Assembly (NCBI RefSeq): GCF_001477055.1
Contig: NZ_LDRK01000026.1
Coordinates: forward strand, 1-64,000
Source: Leucobacter chromiiresistens
GTDB lineage: Bacteria; Actinomycetota; Actinomycetes; Actinomycetales; Microbacteriaceae
DNA length: 64,000 nt
Direction of reading: 5' to 3'
Shown: positions 15,503-24,033 of the stretch, piece by piece
Position numbering within the stretch: position 1 is the stretch's first letter
Layout: every line of letters begins with the position of its first letter
The notes under the pieces: model-generated
Told to the model about the DNA's origin: nothing
The model's database searches: none
Seen by the model: the letters and a program-made list of their open reading frames with translations, nothing else
Program-made: the position numbers and the translations under genes

Positions 15503-16765
15503 CTACGCCCGCGCTTCGCAGAGCTCTTCCCAGTGCGTCGTCGCGCGGCGCGAGAGCATCTCCCGCTTCATCGTCCACACCGGAGCTCCCCGCAGGCCAC
15601 CACGGCCGATGCCGATCGCGCGCGGGCCGAGCTTCTGCGTGATGCCGTCCAGCGTCTCTCCGATCCGGCGCCCCTCGTACTCCGGCTCGAACAGCGCGAG
15701 CGGGGCGACGCTTTGCTTCTTCCGTAACCCGGTCAGCACCACCCCGGCTCGCACGTAGTCCGAGCCGGGTCGAACGCGGGGGAGCGCCGCGAACGCGGCC
15801 TTCGCGATCCCGATCGGGTCATCCGTCTCCGTCGGCATCCCGACGGCGACGTGCGCGGTGTGGAACTCGCCCTCGCGGAACCTGCTCGTCGACGCCCAGG
15901 CGGACACCACCCCTGCCACCAGGCCGTGCTCCCGAAGTCGCGTGCTCGCGCGCTGCGCGTAGATCGAGAACACCTGCTGCATGCCCTCCCGGGTCGACAC
16001 CGGCTGGCAGAACGAGCGGGAGAAGATGAGCTGGTCCTTGTGCGGCGGCTGCTCCTCGAGCGGGATGCACGAGATGCCACGCAGCTCAAACACGGTGCGC
16101 TCCATCACCACGGAGAACTTCTTGCGGATCCACTTCGCATCCGCGTCACGGAGATCCTTCGCCGTGAAGATGCTCATCCCCGCGAGGCGCTTTCCCGTGC
16201 GCCCGGCGATGCCCCACAGGTCTGTCGTGCTGGTGCCGGCGAGAATCCGATCCAGCCGGTCGGGGGAGTAGAAGCCTAGGTGGCAGACACCGCCGAGCGA
16301 CAGGTCGGCCTTCGCACCCCGCGAGGCGAGCTTCGCCTGCGTCTTCGATGAGGCGATGCCGACTCGGACAGGGATCCCGGTACAGCGGAGCACCTCGGAG
16401 CGAATCTCATGCCCGATTGCGGTGAGCTCGTCGACCGTTCCGTGCAGGCCGATGAAGGACTCGTCGATCGAGTACACCTCCTGCCATGCCGAGTACCGGC
16501 CGATGATCTCCATCACGCGCGCGGACAGGGAGCCGTAGAGCTCGTAGTTGCTCGAGCGGGCGACGACGCCGGCGCTGGCCGCCCAGTCCTTGATCTTGAA
16601 CCACGGTGCGCCCATCTCGACCTGCAGCGCCTTCGCCTCACGCGACATCGCCACGACGCAGCCATCGTTGTTCGAGAGGACCACCACGGGTCGGCCGTAC
16701 AAGGTGGGATCGAAGACCCGCTCGCAGCTCGCGTAGAAGGACTCGCAGTCCACGAGCGCGATCAT
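15503..16765 (-). CDS. umuC: UmuC-type Y-family DNA polymerase subunit
   Basis: A 420-residue translesion polymerase. The N-terminal catalytic block [18 protein letters not shown] carries the first metal-binding Asp and the steric-gate region. [21 protein letters not shown] follows, then YSIDESF (second acidic pair) in the palm. A UmuC C-terminal region covers the last ~100 residues. The ATG at 16765 aligns with the E. coli UmuC start and lies 4 nt after the umuD stop; a GTG at 16786 would add seven residues. With UmuD it forms the mutagenic SOS polymerase that copies across lesions. It shares the SOS-controlled promoter upstream of umuD. Confidence 0.9.
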   Translation of the reverse strand: MIALVDCESFYASCERVFDPTLYGRPVVVLSNNDGCVVAMSREAKALQVEMGAPWFKIKDWAASAGVVARSSNYELYGSLSARVMEIIGRYSAWQEVYSIDESFIGLHGTVDELTAIGHEIRSEVLRCTGIPVRVGIASSKTQAKLASRGAKADLSLGGVCHLGFYSPDRLDRILAGTSTTDLWGIAGRTGKRLAGMSIFTAKDLRDADAKWIRKKFSVVMERTVFELRGISCIPLEEQPPHKDQLIFSRSFCQPVSTREGMQQVFSIYAQRASTRLREHGLVAGVVSAWASTSRFREGEFHTAHVAVGMPTETDDPIGIAKAAFAALPRVRPGSDYVRAGVVLTGLRKKQSVAPLALFEPEYEGRRIGETLDGITQKLGPRAIGIGRGGLRGAPVWTMKREMLSRRATTHWEELCEARA

Positions 16766-16769
16766 CCGC

Positions 16770-17207
16770 TTACGCTCGGAGGACACGATGCAGGCTCCTC
16801 GTGACGACGCCCCAGATGTGCAGCTCCGACAGCTCGGCGACCTCGATGTCTGGGTGCTGGCGGTTCTCGGCCGAGAGGATCACGCCGGCGCGCGTCACGC
16901 GGAGCCGTTTCACGGTCATCTCGCCGTCGACGACGGCGACGACGACGTGCCCGTCCTCGGGCCGGATCGAGCGGTCCACGATCAGTTCGTCACCGTCGTA
17001 GATGCCTGCGCGGGTCATGCTGTTGCCGCGCGCACGAATCAGGAACGTGGAGACCCTGTTTGGCATGAGGTGCTCGTTCAGGTCGATCTCGGTCGTCTCG
17101 TAGTCCTGCGCGGGGGAGGGGAAGCCGCACGCGGCCTCGAGGTACGCGAAGGGGACGGCGCCGACGGGCGCGGCAGGATCGAGTGCCCGAACCTCTTCCA
17201 CCCACAT
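16770..17207 (-). CDS. umuD: UmuD-type S24 peptidase / polymerase accessory protein
   Basis: A 145-residue LexA/UmuD-family protein. The self-cleavage site is Cys27-Gly28 in [12 protein letters not shown], close to E. coli UmuD. The catalytic Ser63 is in ARGNSM and Lys100 in MTVKRL. After RecA-stimulated self-cleavage, UmuD' would activate the UmuC polymerase. The ATG at 17207 is chosen because GGGGGCG lies just upstream and because the alternative ATG (17225) falls inside the SOS box. It precedes umuC by 4 nt. Plasmid- and island-borne umuDC cassettes are common; this one lies inside an integrative element. Confidence 0.92.
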   Translation of the reverse strand: MWVEEVRALDPAAPVGAVPFAYLEAACGFPSPAQDYETTEIDLNEHLMPNRVSTFLIRARGNSMTRAGIYDGDELIVDRSIRPEDGHVVVAVVDGEMTVKRLRVTRAGVILSAENRQHPDIEVAELSELHIWGVVTRSLHRVLRA

Positions 17208-17224
17208 AGTCGCCCCCGCAGTCA

Positions 17225-17277
17225 TCGAACATATGTTCGAGTGCCTATTATGCGTTGCGTTTGCGACGGTACGCCAA
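17225..17277 (-). promoter_or_regulatory. SOS (LexA) box and promoter of umuDC
   Basis: TCGAACATATGTTCGA (17225-17240) is a perfect palindrome matching the actinobacterial/Bacillus LexA consensus TCGAAC-N4-GTTCGA. On the minus strand a CATAAT -10 (17247-17252) and TTGGCG -35 (17272-17277) precede it, so LexA would cover the transcription start. It lies 18 nt upstream of the umuD ATG. Confidence 0.85.
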
Positions 17278-17861
17278 TCTGTTGGCGTGTCGAAGGGAAC
17301 TTCGACCTAAGCTCGAACCTGAGGGGGTGGCTGATCGTAGCTGAGCTGTGACCAATTTTCGCGTCGAGCCGTCGTTCCGGCCCGTGCTGCTCGACTTATC
17401 GCATGACGCCGATCCCGCTGCTCCCGAAGATGCTCTCGAAGAGTACGAGGGCGCGATGAAGAATGTTGCTGATGACCGAAGGTACAGGCTCGCACGGGAA
17501 AAGGCTGCCGTAATCCCAAGTCGGGAATCTCCATATCAGGCGATTACGGACCGTGCCCGCAATTTGCGCCGGGAGGTCGAGCGTCAATCGCCGAAAACGG
17601 CGACGCGCGCTCAGTCGCGCGGATTAGGAGTAAGGCGCTCGTTCTCAGCGATGCTGATCCGGACGAGGTTTAGCGTCGTGGGGACGAGACAGCCCGCGGT
17701 GTTGCCGAGCCAGTTGAGAACCTCGTTGCTGATCGTCGAGCTCAGATTGAAGGTGAAGCAACCATGTTCTCAAACTCGAAAGGTGCCCCACCTCAGGGGG
17801 GGCACCTTTGCTTTAGGGCTACTTCGTCTTCACACCTGTGTCGGCTCGTCAATAGCGATGC
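17241..17861 (+). other. Intergenic region with a weak open frame
   Basis: Between umuD and the nitroreductase lies about 620 bp without a confident gene. A GTG-initiated frame (17348-17896) opens with a plausible stretch (MTNFRVEPSFRPVLLDL, then an acidic EDALEEYEG segment). After about 80 codons its codon use degrades, and its end runs antisense into the nitroreductase gene. A different frame ends ...SDADPDEV at 17671, so this may be a decayed small gene. The SOS box could also act on this side. Confidence 0.3.
17779..17809. terminator. Bidirectional-type terminator hairpin
   Basis: An 11-bp perfect stem (AAAGGTGCCCC with GGGGCACCTTT) with a 9-nt loop, ending in T residues on the plus strand and starting with A residues that give a T-run on the minus strand. 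It lies 53 nt past the nitroreductase stop and probably ends the tetR-nitroreductase transcript. Confidence 0.7.
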
Positions 17862-18875
17862 CTAACGCAGCTGGACTTCGCGCAGGACGTCGTTAACAGC
17901 AGGTCTTGGGGAAGCCGCGACCTCAAAGACCTCTGGCAAATGACCGACGCCGAGGAATGTGATGATGACTTCGTTGTCGGGAATGTCGAACTCTGCGCGC
18001 AAGCGCTGGTCGTGATCGGCGTCTTCGGACCAGTTCATCATGCATGCACCCAGGCCCGCAGCGTGGAAAGCGTACGCCAGAGACATCGCGAAGAGGCCGC
18101 CGTCAATCCAGGGCTGATTGCGTTCTCCGATCATGTCGAACCCGCGCAGGTCCGACGTGACGATCAGCACCGCACCGAGCTTGTGCCCAAATCCTCGGTT
18201 GCCGTGGTGGAAGGAGAGTAGGTGGTCTCTGAGATCAGAATCATAGGCAGCGTACACGCGGCGCGTCTCGCGATTGCATACTCGTGGGGTCTTCAATGCT
18301 CGAGAAACTGCAAGTTCGACATCGCTCGGTGACACCGCAGCGCCGGTGTAATGCCGGATGCTGTAGCGGGTGTTGATGAACTCGTCGTAGTCGAAATTCG
18401 TTGCGTTTTCGACCTCTCTCTTGGTGAGAGTGATCGACCCCCCGGTCGCGGCCGATCTCGGGGAATCTGCGACGAAGGCGCGCAATTCGGCTTCGGATCC
18501 TTCGGGAAGTGTCAAACCGAGGTTGTCGTGATACTCGACGTATTGGCGCAGGCACGCGCGCGCACCTGCGGTGATGCTGCTTGCGTGCCCGGTCGATTCA
18601 AGTTCCCGCACGGCTTGCATTGTCAGCGGGAGCCTGCCGGCGCCAAACCCCGCGCGGGTTTCTTCGACCGCGAGACCCTTCTCCAACGCGTGGGCCACCG
18701 AGGCGAGCACCGATTCCAACGCTTCCGGGTCGGGGTTGATCGAGGTCGTACTGGAATGCGTGATGAATCGTTCGAGGTCGTAGGCGTAGTTCCGTTGAAC
18801 CTCTTCGCGATCGGCTTTGGGCGTGTACGCCAAACGCGCTGCGGTGAGATCCAAGAGCTCGGTTGTTGATGTCAC
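17862..18875 (-). CDS. Nitroreductase-family FMN oxidoreductase
   Basis: A 337-residue protein. The C-terminal ~200 residues form the nitroreductase fold: NTRYSIRHYTGAAVSPSDVE, then NRETRRVYAAYDSDLRDHLL, GERNQPWIDGGLFAMSLAYA, and a final GVGHLPEVFEVAASPRP. The N-terminal ~140 residues are an additional helical part, as in nitroreductases linked to polysaccharide loci. The GTG at 18875 lies one base after the tetR stop and has GGCGAGG upstream, so the two genes are translationally coupled. Family members reduce nitro- or quinone compounds with NAD(P)H. With the divergent quinone reductase, a role in detoxifying electrophiles is likely, though the substrate is unknown. Confidence 0.83.
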   Translation of the reverse strand: MTSTTELLDLTAARLAYTPKADREEVQRNYAYDLERFITHSSTTSINPDPEALESVLASVAHALEKGLAVEETRAGFGAGRLPLTMQAVRELESTGHASSITAGARACLRQYVEYHDNLGLTLPEGSEAELRAFVADSPRSAATGGSITLTKREVENATNFDYDEFINTRYSIRHYTGAAVSPSDVELAVSRALKTPRVCNRETRRVYAAYDSDLRDHLLSFHHGNRGFGHKLGAVLIVTSDLRGFDMIGERNQPWIDGGLFAMSLAYAFHAAGLGACMMNWSEDADHDQRLRAEFDIPDNEVIITFLGVGHLPEVFEVAASPRPAVNDVLREVQLR

Positions 18876-18876
18876 G

Positions 18877-19500
18877 TTAGACCTCGCCTTTCGGGGTTTG
18901 TAGATGGGGGAGCGCGGCGTCGAGGATGGTGGCAGCAGCTGCTCGAGCGACGCGCATGGGTTCGTCGAACGACTGCGTGCCAAGGGTTACGAGTGCGCCT
19001 TCCAGGATGAGTAGCAAGTGCCGAGCTAAAACGTCCGGTTGGTCGAACCCTGCTTCTGCGCAAAGCTCCTGAAACCGTTCGAGCATCCAGGTTTTCTGTG
19101 CGGTGACCTCGATCGGTATGGGTTGCGCGGTCGCGTCTGGGCCGGCCTCGGCCCGTGCGTTCACCGCGCTGCATCCCTTCGTGGACCGGCCCGTGTACCA
19201 CAGGTCCGCCGCGTCAAAGACGGCAAGAACTCGTTCGATGCTGTGTTCTGGCCGCAGTGACAGGAGTCTGTCGAGCGCGTTTCTCCACTGGTCTTCTCTG
19301 CGCCGAAGGTACGTGAGCGCGAGCTTCTCTTTGGAGCCGAAGCGATCGTAGAGCGTCTTTTTCGTGACGCCCGACTCTTCGGCGATGCGGTCCACGCCTA
19401 CCGCATGTATCCCGTGGGCATAGAACAGCCGAGATGCCGTATCGAGAATTCTCTCTGAAGCCGGCGTCAATGCACCCACTGAGTCGTGCGCTCCTGTCAT
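18877..19500 (-). CDS. TetR/AcrR-family repressor
   Basis: A 207-residue regulator. The N-terminal helix-turn-helix (about residues 14-60) reads ILDTASRLFYAHGIHAVGVD then ESGVTKKTLYDRFGSKEKLAL. The ligand domain contains a Cys in KGCSAVNARAE, seen in TetR proteins that sense electrophiles. It is divergent from the quinone reductase and one base upstream of the nitroreductase, so it probably represses both transcripts through the operator in the 96-bp gap. A ligand such as a quinone or nitroaromatic is inferred from the neighbours. Confidence 0.88.
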   Translation of the reverse strand: MTGAHDSVGALTPASERILDTASRLFYAHGIHAVGVDRIAEESGVTKKTLYDRFGSKEKLALTYLRRREDQWRNALDRLLSLRPEHSIERVLAVFDAADLWYTGRSTKGCSAVNARAEAGPDATAQPIPIEVTAQKTWMLERFQELCAEAGFDQPDVLARHLLLILEGALVTLGTQSFDEPMRVARAAAATILDAALPHLQTPKGEV

Positions 19501-19523
19501 GGTCTCTTTCTAGCATGAAGTAA

Positions 19524-19533
19524 ACAGACCTGT
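19524..19533. promoter_or_regulatory. Candidate TetR operator
   Basis: ACAGACCTGT (ACAG-AC-CTGT) is an inverted repeat in the tetR/quinone-reductase divergent gap, flanked by AGTAA on the left and TTACT at 19540-19544 on the right. A TATAGT hexamer overlaps it and could be the -10 for the quinone-reductase direction. Binding by the adjacent TetR protein is inferred. Confidence 0.45.
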
Positions 19534-19596
19534 ATAGTCGTTACTCACGGAGAACGGGTCCGCGGCTAGTGGGCGGAGATGGAAGAAAGGGCGATG

Positions 19597-20574
19597 ATGG
19601 CTGACACGATGAAAACGATCACCGTAACCGAGTTCGGAGGACCGGAGGTGCTCTGCGCCGAGGAATCGCCAGTGCCGTCTCCACAGCCGGGAGAAGTTCT
19701 CGTTCGGCTCAAGGTGTCCGGGGTGAACTTCCTGGATGTGGCCCAACGGCGCGGTGCGACGCCGGTTTCGGTGCCGTTTCGTGCAGGCGTGGAAGGAGTC
19801 GGAGAAATTGCGGCTCTCGGTGATGATGAGACCGGGTTCGAGGTAGGTCAGCGCGTTGGATGGCTTGCGGGTGGGCAGGGGAGCTTCTCTGAGTATGCGA
19901 TCGTGGACACCGAAAAGCTCGTGCCGATTCCGGACGACATCGACGATGAGACCGCTGCCGCTGCTCTCATGCAAGGCGTGACTGCACATTATCTGACCAC
20001 CGATACGTTCCCTGTCTCTGAGGGTGATGTGGTCGTCGTGCACGCGGCCGCGGGCGGAGTCGGACAGCTTGTCACACAGATCGCGAAACTCAAAGGTGCG
20101 CGCGTGATTGGCACCACGTCGACTCCCGAAAAAGCCGCAACCGCGACCGCTCATGGGGCCGACTTCGTATTTGACTATGACCATTTCGCTGCACGCACTC
20201 GAGAAGTCACTGAAGGCATCGGGGCCTCGGTCGTATACGACGGCGTCGGCAAGACCACGTTCGACGACAGCCTCCGGGCCCTTCGCGTTCGCGGCACGCT
20301 GGCACTGATCGGAAACGCCAGCGGTCCCGTCGACCCCCTCGAGGTGAACCGATTGAACAGCGGCGGATCACTGTTCCTCACCCGTCCCACAGTGATGCAC
20401 CACATTCGTACATCAGAAGAGCTGAATAGACGGGCCGCTGACATGTTCGATTGGATCAGAGAAGGGCGCGTGAAGGTGTCCATCGGAAACCGGTACCCCG
20501 TGGCGGAAGTGAGCGATGCATTCCGTGCACTCGAGGCGCGTGAAACTCAGGGGAAAGCGCTGCTGATTCACTGA
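19597..20574 (+). CDS. NADPH:quinone oxidoreductase (zeta-crystallin type MDR)
   Basis: A 325-residue medium-chain dehydrogenase without the structural zinc lobe. It starts MKTITVTEFGGPEVL after a short leader. The substrate/core block is GVNFLDVAQRRGATPV, and the Rossmann motif HAAAGGVGQLVTQIAK lies near residue 150. AHGADFVFDY and a YDGVGKTTFDDSL block, typical of quinone reductases, follow. The start is uncertain among ATGs at 19579, 19594 and 19597; AGAAAGG is best spaced for the last. It would reduce quinones or conjugated carbonyls. It is divergent from tetR and convergent with the first marR gene. Confidence 0.88.
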   Translation: MADTMKTITVTEFGGPEVLCAEESPVPSPQPGEVLVRLKVSGVNFLDVAQRRGATPVSVPFRAGVEGVGEIAALGDDETGFEVGQRVGWLAGGQGSFSEYAIVDTEKLVPIPDDIDDETAAAALMQGVTAHYLTTDTFPVSEGDVVVVHAAAGGVGQLVTQIAKLKGARVIGTTSTPEKAATATAHGADFVFDYDHFAARTREVTEGIGASVVYDGVGKTTFDDSLRALRVRGTLALIGNASGPVDPLEVNRLNSGGSLFLTRPTVMHHIRTSEELNRRAADMFDWIREGRVKVSIGNRYPVAEVSDAFRALEARETQGKALLIH

Positions 20575-20623
20575 TCACAACCTGGAGTGACCACAATACG
20601 TTCGGTTACTGTCAGGGTCATGT

Positions 20624-21040
20624 TCAGGCTCGAGTGAGCGATCGCATCATTTGAAGGTGGATATTCAGATCTTCGGTGGTGTGATCGCTCAACAAATTTC
20701 GAAGCCGCGCCGTGGCAAGGTTCCGCGCCTGCGCCAATCGCGAACGCCCCAGTGGTGACACCCTCACGAGAACTGAGCGCTTATCCGCGAGTGAAGGAGC
20801 GCGCTCGACGAGTTCCGCTGCATGCAACTTTCGCAACACTCGACTCGATGCAGCACGGTCGATTTCGAGCGTGGCTGCAATGTGGGTCACGGAAGCTGGC
20901 GAGACACTGGAAACCGTGACGAGTACTGCAAGCTCGCTTGGACGCATGCCCTCGAGAACGCTTGCCGCGCGCTCCGCAAGATATCTTCTGGAAGTCGAAA
21001 TCAGGCGTGTGAGCGCCACTTCGAGATCCTGAAGGGCCAT
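20624..21040 (-). CDS. MarR-family regulator (first)
   Basis: A 138-residue winged-helix protein. The DNA-binding core reads MRPSELAVLVTVSS, then ASVTHIAATLEIDRAASSRVLRKLHAAELVERAPSL with a DKRSVLVRVSPLGR wing. The ATG at 21040 is taken; the frame is open further upstream but that part is Arg/Pro-rich and overlaps the second marR. It lies 46 nt downstream of that gene in the same direction, so both may be co-transcribed. MarR pairs beside MFS pumps usually act as drug-responsive repressors. Confidence 0.8.
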   Translation of the reverse strand: MALQDLEVALTRLISTSRRYLAERAASVLEGMRPSELAVLVTVSSVSPASVTHIAATLEIDRAASSRVLRKLHAAELVERAPSLADKRSVLVRVSPLGRSRLAQARNLATARLRNLLSDHTTEDLNIHLQMMRSLTRA

Positions 21041-21086
21041 ATCCCGCGGACAGGTCTCCTCGCGAATCCCCCTTCGTGGCACAACG

Positions 21087-21566
21087 TCAGTCCGCGAGCG
21101 GCGCGGCGGTGCGCGGCCACGATGTTGTCGTCCCACCCCGGGATTCCCCGTAACGCTCGATATCGAGATTGAAACGGCGGAGAAGGTCCGCAAAGTGCGC
21201 GACGTCTGCGTCGCTCCACGCTTCTAGAGCGCGATCGAGCGTTGCCACAAAGCGCTGCCGTACCTTGGTTAAGCGCTCGGTACCACGTGCCGTGATCTCA
21301 AACTTCTTCGCTTGACCGCCATCGGGATCGGGGATGCGCTCAAGAAGGCCTTCACGCATAGCAGCGGCGGTCTGACGCTGCACCGTGGAGGTGTCCAAGA
21401 GAAAAGCATCGCGCAGTTGGGCGATAGTCATAGGGCCCTGATGCTCGAGGCGGCTGAGCAGTAGATATGCGCTCCGCTCGAGATCTCCTTCGAGACGATG
21501 CTGAGCCGTGGTGTAGCGGCTCAACAGCATCTGCTCGTACTCGATATCGGCAACACGTCGCGACAT
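21087..21566 (-). CDS. MarR-family regulator (second), divergent from the MFS pump
   Basis: A 159-residue winged-helix protein. ERSAYLLLSRLEHQGPMTIAQ leads into LRDAFLLDTSTVQRQTAAAMREGLLERIPDPDGG, the recognition helix and wing. The C-terminal half supplies dimerisation helices. It is divergent from the MFS exporter across a 101-bp gap with strong AT-rich palindromes, so it most likely represses the pump and itself. It shares little beyond fold with the other MarR protein 46 nt downstream. Confidence 0.87.
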   Translation of the reverse strand: MSRRVADIEYEQMLLSRYTTAQHRLEGDLERSAYLLLSRLEHQGPMTIAQLRDAFLLDTSTVQRQTAAAMREGLLERIPDPDGGQAKKFEITARGTERLTKVRQRFVATLDRALEAWSDADVAHFADLLRRFNLDIERYGESRGGTTTSWPRTAAPLAD

Positions 21567-21614
21567 TGCACACTCCGTCCTTACTGGCGCTCCAATACTA
21601 CCAGCAGATGTGTA

Positions 21615-21650
21615 TTATGCATATGTACGATGCATATGCATTCTGCATAA
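21615..21650. promoter_or_regulatory. Palindromic operator between marR and the MFS pump
   Basis: An AT-rich block in a GC-rich region. ATGCATATGCAT (21630-21641) is a perfect 12-bp palindrome. It is flanked by TTATGCA (21615-21621) and its inverse TGCATAA (21644-21650), with another CATATG at 21620-21625. The block lies just upstream of the MFS start and is the expected site for the divergent MarR repressor. Confidence 0.6.
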
Positions 21651-21667
21651 CGAGAGTCTGAGGAACC

Positions 21668-23140
21668 ATGTCACCTTCCCAAATGCGTTCGCCGAGCTCC
21701 GGAGCGCTCGTTGCCACGCTCGCGTTCGCCGGCATTGCCGCGTCAGTTACGCAAACGATGATCACTCCGCTCGTCGCACAACTCCCCGCAATCTTTGCGA
21801 CCTCGCCAGCTAACACCGCGTGGATCGTGACGGCAACCCTTCTCGCGGCTGCCGTGGCGGTTCCAATCGCTGGGCGGCTCGGCGATATCTTCGGCAAGAA
21901 GCGCATGATCTTACTTTCGACCGTTCCGCTCGTCCTCGGAGGCGTCCTATGCGCCTTGGCGCCGAACGTTGAGTTCATGATCGCCGGACGAGCGCTCCAA
22001 GGGCTCGGGATGGGCATGGCGCCGCTAGGAATCGCCCTGCTGCGGGATGCGGTGCCCCGGGAGAAGCTCTCCTCTGCGATTGCCACAGTGAGTGCGACGA
22101 TGGGCATTGGTGGCGCCATCGGACTTCCCCTCGCAGCGGCCGTGATTCAGTTCGCCAGCTGGAGGGCCCTGTTCTGGGGAGGGGCCGGTGTCACTGTCGT
22201 GGCAGCCATCGTCATCGCGCTCGTCGTGCCCCAGGGGCGAGCTGGCGCAGCCGGTCAGAAGTTCGACTTCGTGGGAGCGATAGGGCTCGCCATTGGTCTT
22301 GTCTCCTTTATCCTCTCAATCTCGAAGGGTGCGCAATGGGGATGGGGATCCTTCGAAACGATCGGACTGTTTGCTCTCGCGGCAGTGTCGTTCGTGCTGT
22401 GGGGCTTCTGGGAGACGAAGCGGGACGACCCCCTTGTTGATCTTCGCACGGTGGTGAGGCCGCAGGTGCTCCTCACCAACATCGCATCGATCTTCATCGG
22501 TTTCGGAATGTACGCGAGCATGCTCGTGCTCCCGCAGGTATTGCAGCTCCCTGCGCAAACCGGATACGGGCTTGGTCAAACGGTGCTTGCCGCTGGGCTC
22601 TGGATGGCCCCGGCCGGTGTCATGATGATGCTTCTCTCCCCGGTCGGCGGGCGCATCACCGATGCTCGCGGCCCAAAGTTCACGCTGGTGACTGGAGCGC
22701 TGATCATTGCTGTCGGGTACGGTGTCGGGCTTTTGGGTATGAGCGCCACGTGGGGTGTCATGCTCGTAGGTATCGTAGTGAACAGCGGCGTTGCACTCGC
22801 TTATGGCGCGATGCCCGCGCTGATCATGGGGGCGGTCCCTCGCAGCGAGACGGCGGCAGCTAATGGCTTCAATACTTTGATGCGTTCACTCGGCACCACA
22901 ATCGGCGCCGCCGTTGTCGGCGTAATCCTCGCGCAAATGAGTACTCCCTTGGGGCAATCACTCGTTCCGAGCGAGGCAGGTTTCCGCACCGTTCTCATTG
23001 TCGGCGCAGGAATCACGATCGTAGCCGCCGTCCTTGCTGCGAGCATCCCCGTGAAGCGGATGATCGAAAATGGAGAAGGCGATCCCGTCTCGTCTCCCGT
23101 GAAGAGCACCGCCGTCGAACACCCGGTTCCCTCTCGCTAG
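21668..23140 (+). CDS. MFS multidrug-efflux transporter (DHA2-like)
   Basis: A 490-residue major-facilitator protein with about 14 hydrophobic segments, as in the DHA2 drug:H+ antiporter group. Motif A is present as GRLGDIFGKKRM (about residues 74-85), with a motif-C-like GAIGLPLAAAVI in helix 5. The C-terminal tail is polar. It is expected in the cytoplasmic membrane, exporting hydrophobic compounds by proton antiport. It is divergently paired with marR, with operator palindromes between. It is part of the island cargo; the drug exported is not predictable. Confidence 0.88.
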   Translation: MSPSQMRSPSSGALVATLAFAGIAASVTQTMITPLVAQLPAIFATSPANTAWIVTATLLAAAVAVPIAGRLGDIFGKKRMILLSTVPLVLGGVLCALAPNVEFMIAGRALQGLGMGMAPLGIALLRDAVPREKLSSAIATVSATMGIGGAIGLPLAAAVIQFASWRALFWGGAGVTVVAAIVIALVVPQGRAGAAGQKFDFVGAIGLAIGLVSFILSISKGAQWGWGSFETIGLFALAAVSFVLWGFWETKRDDPLVDLRTVVRPQVLLTNIASIFIGFGMYASMLVLPQVLQLPAQTGYGLGQTVLAAGLWMAPAGVMMMLLSPVGGRITDARGPKFTLVTGALIIAVGYGVGLLGMSATWGVMLVGIVVNSGVALAYGAMPALIMGAVPRSETAAANGFNTLMRSLGTTIGAAVVGVILAQMSTPLGQSLVPSEAGFRTVLIVGAGITIVAAVLAASIPVKRMIENGEGDPVSSPVKSTAVEHPVPSR

Positions 23141-23349
23141 CGGCCTCGATCGCACTCACTGGGGCAAGCAACTGCAGAAAGGGCTCCGTTGGAAACGCCT
23201 CCGACCTCTGATCGCGTCCCGTGTTGAGCCTGCATAAGTTGCAAGTATGGTTACGACCACACGGGTGATCCCGATCTCAGCTCAGTTCCTACTCGCTGCT
23301 TCTCGGGGTGCCTGACGCGACACCGCGATCATTGCAGTCTGTTCGTTTC

Positions 23350-23622
23350 TCAGCAAATGCAGACCTCAAAGATCGCGAAGTCGCTCAGCTTACGGGCGTC
23401 AACAAGAGTGCAGTAGGGAAACGCGCGGATTCGGACTGCTGTCGCGGATGAGGCAGTGTAGGTCGAAGGAGTGAAGAGGCTGATGCCTTCGCGAAGAGCC
23501 TCATCCGTGGCCGTCACGAGATGTTCGAGCAAACTCTGAAGCGCGTGACGCCTCGCCCTCGCTCGCTTCCTGCAGAGGCTGAATATCAGTTCAATGAATG
23601 CGCCGCGGGAATCTGCGGTCAT
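23350..23622 (-). CDS. Hypothetical small protein
   Basis: A 90-residue frame starting MTADSRGAFIELIFSLCRKR with a central amphipathic helix (HALQSLLEHLVTATDEALRE) and a C-terminal Cys-x-Cys. Codon use is less GC-biased than in core genes but not random. It lies 84 nt downstream of the DUF7882-type gene on the same strand. I do not recognise it and no strong ribosome site is visible, so it may be spurious. The 209 bp between the MFS stop and its end hold nothing recognisable. Confidence 0.3.
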   Translation of the reverse strand: MTADSRGAFIELIFSLCRKRARARRHALQSLLEHLVTATDEALREGISLFTPSTYTASSATAVRIRAFPYCTLVDARKLSDFAIFEVCIC

Positions 23623-23706
23623 CGCGAGGGCCGCAAGGCGAGTGCCACAGCGGCGACCGAAACCATCGATTGAGAACGATGAGGCGACTGCAGGCCGCGG
23701 CTCGAG

Positions 23707-24033
23707 CTACTTCAGACCTGGGTTCTCGCGAAGATACCGGACCGCATCTTCTTCACTAATCGCGATCAGACCCCGGCGGGAGTACGAGATTGCGTTCAGC
23801 GCGATGAGCCACGCCTTGTTGGGCTTCGGCTGGTGGCTCCCGGTGTAGCGGAATGCGAGATGAACGTGTGGCGATACCCAGATCGTCATCTCGTTATCGC
23901 GTAGGCCGTTCGGGTGCCACGTGAAGAAGAAGTGCTCCTGCTTCGCGAGCTCCTGCTGGATGACGATCTGCAAATGCACGAGCGGGCGATCCTCGAACTC
24001 GTACGATCTTCCGTCGTAAATCAAGTGACCCAT
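23707..24033 (-). CDS. DUF7882-type small protein
   Basis: A 108-residue protein starting MGHLIYDGRSYEFEDRPL, then LVHLQIVIQQELAKQEHFFF, MTIWVSPHVHLAFRYTGS and PNKAWLIALNAISYSRRGL. This pattern is that of a small protein very common in Microbacteriaceae, often mislabelled as ATP-dependent DNA ligase and now called DUF7882, as I recall. Its function is unknown. The charged C-terminus ends in ENPGLK. Its presence supports a Microbacteriaceae origin for the island. Confidence 0.8.
   Translation of the reverse strand: MGHLIYDGRSYEFEDRPLVHLQIVIQQELAKQEHFFFTWHPNGLRDNEMTIWVSPHVHLAFRYTGSHQPKPNKAWLIALNAISYSRRGLIAISEEDAVRYLRENPGLK

Noticed and set aside
17348-17896. 182-residue plus-strand protein
   Set aside because: The first ~80 codons are plausible, but the rest runs through the terminator hairpin and antisense into the nitroreductase gene. 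Listed only as a weak frame.
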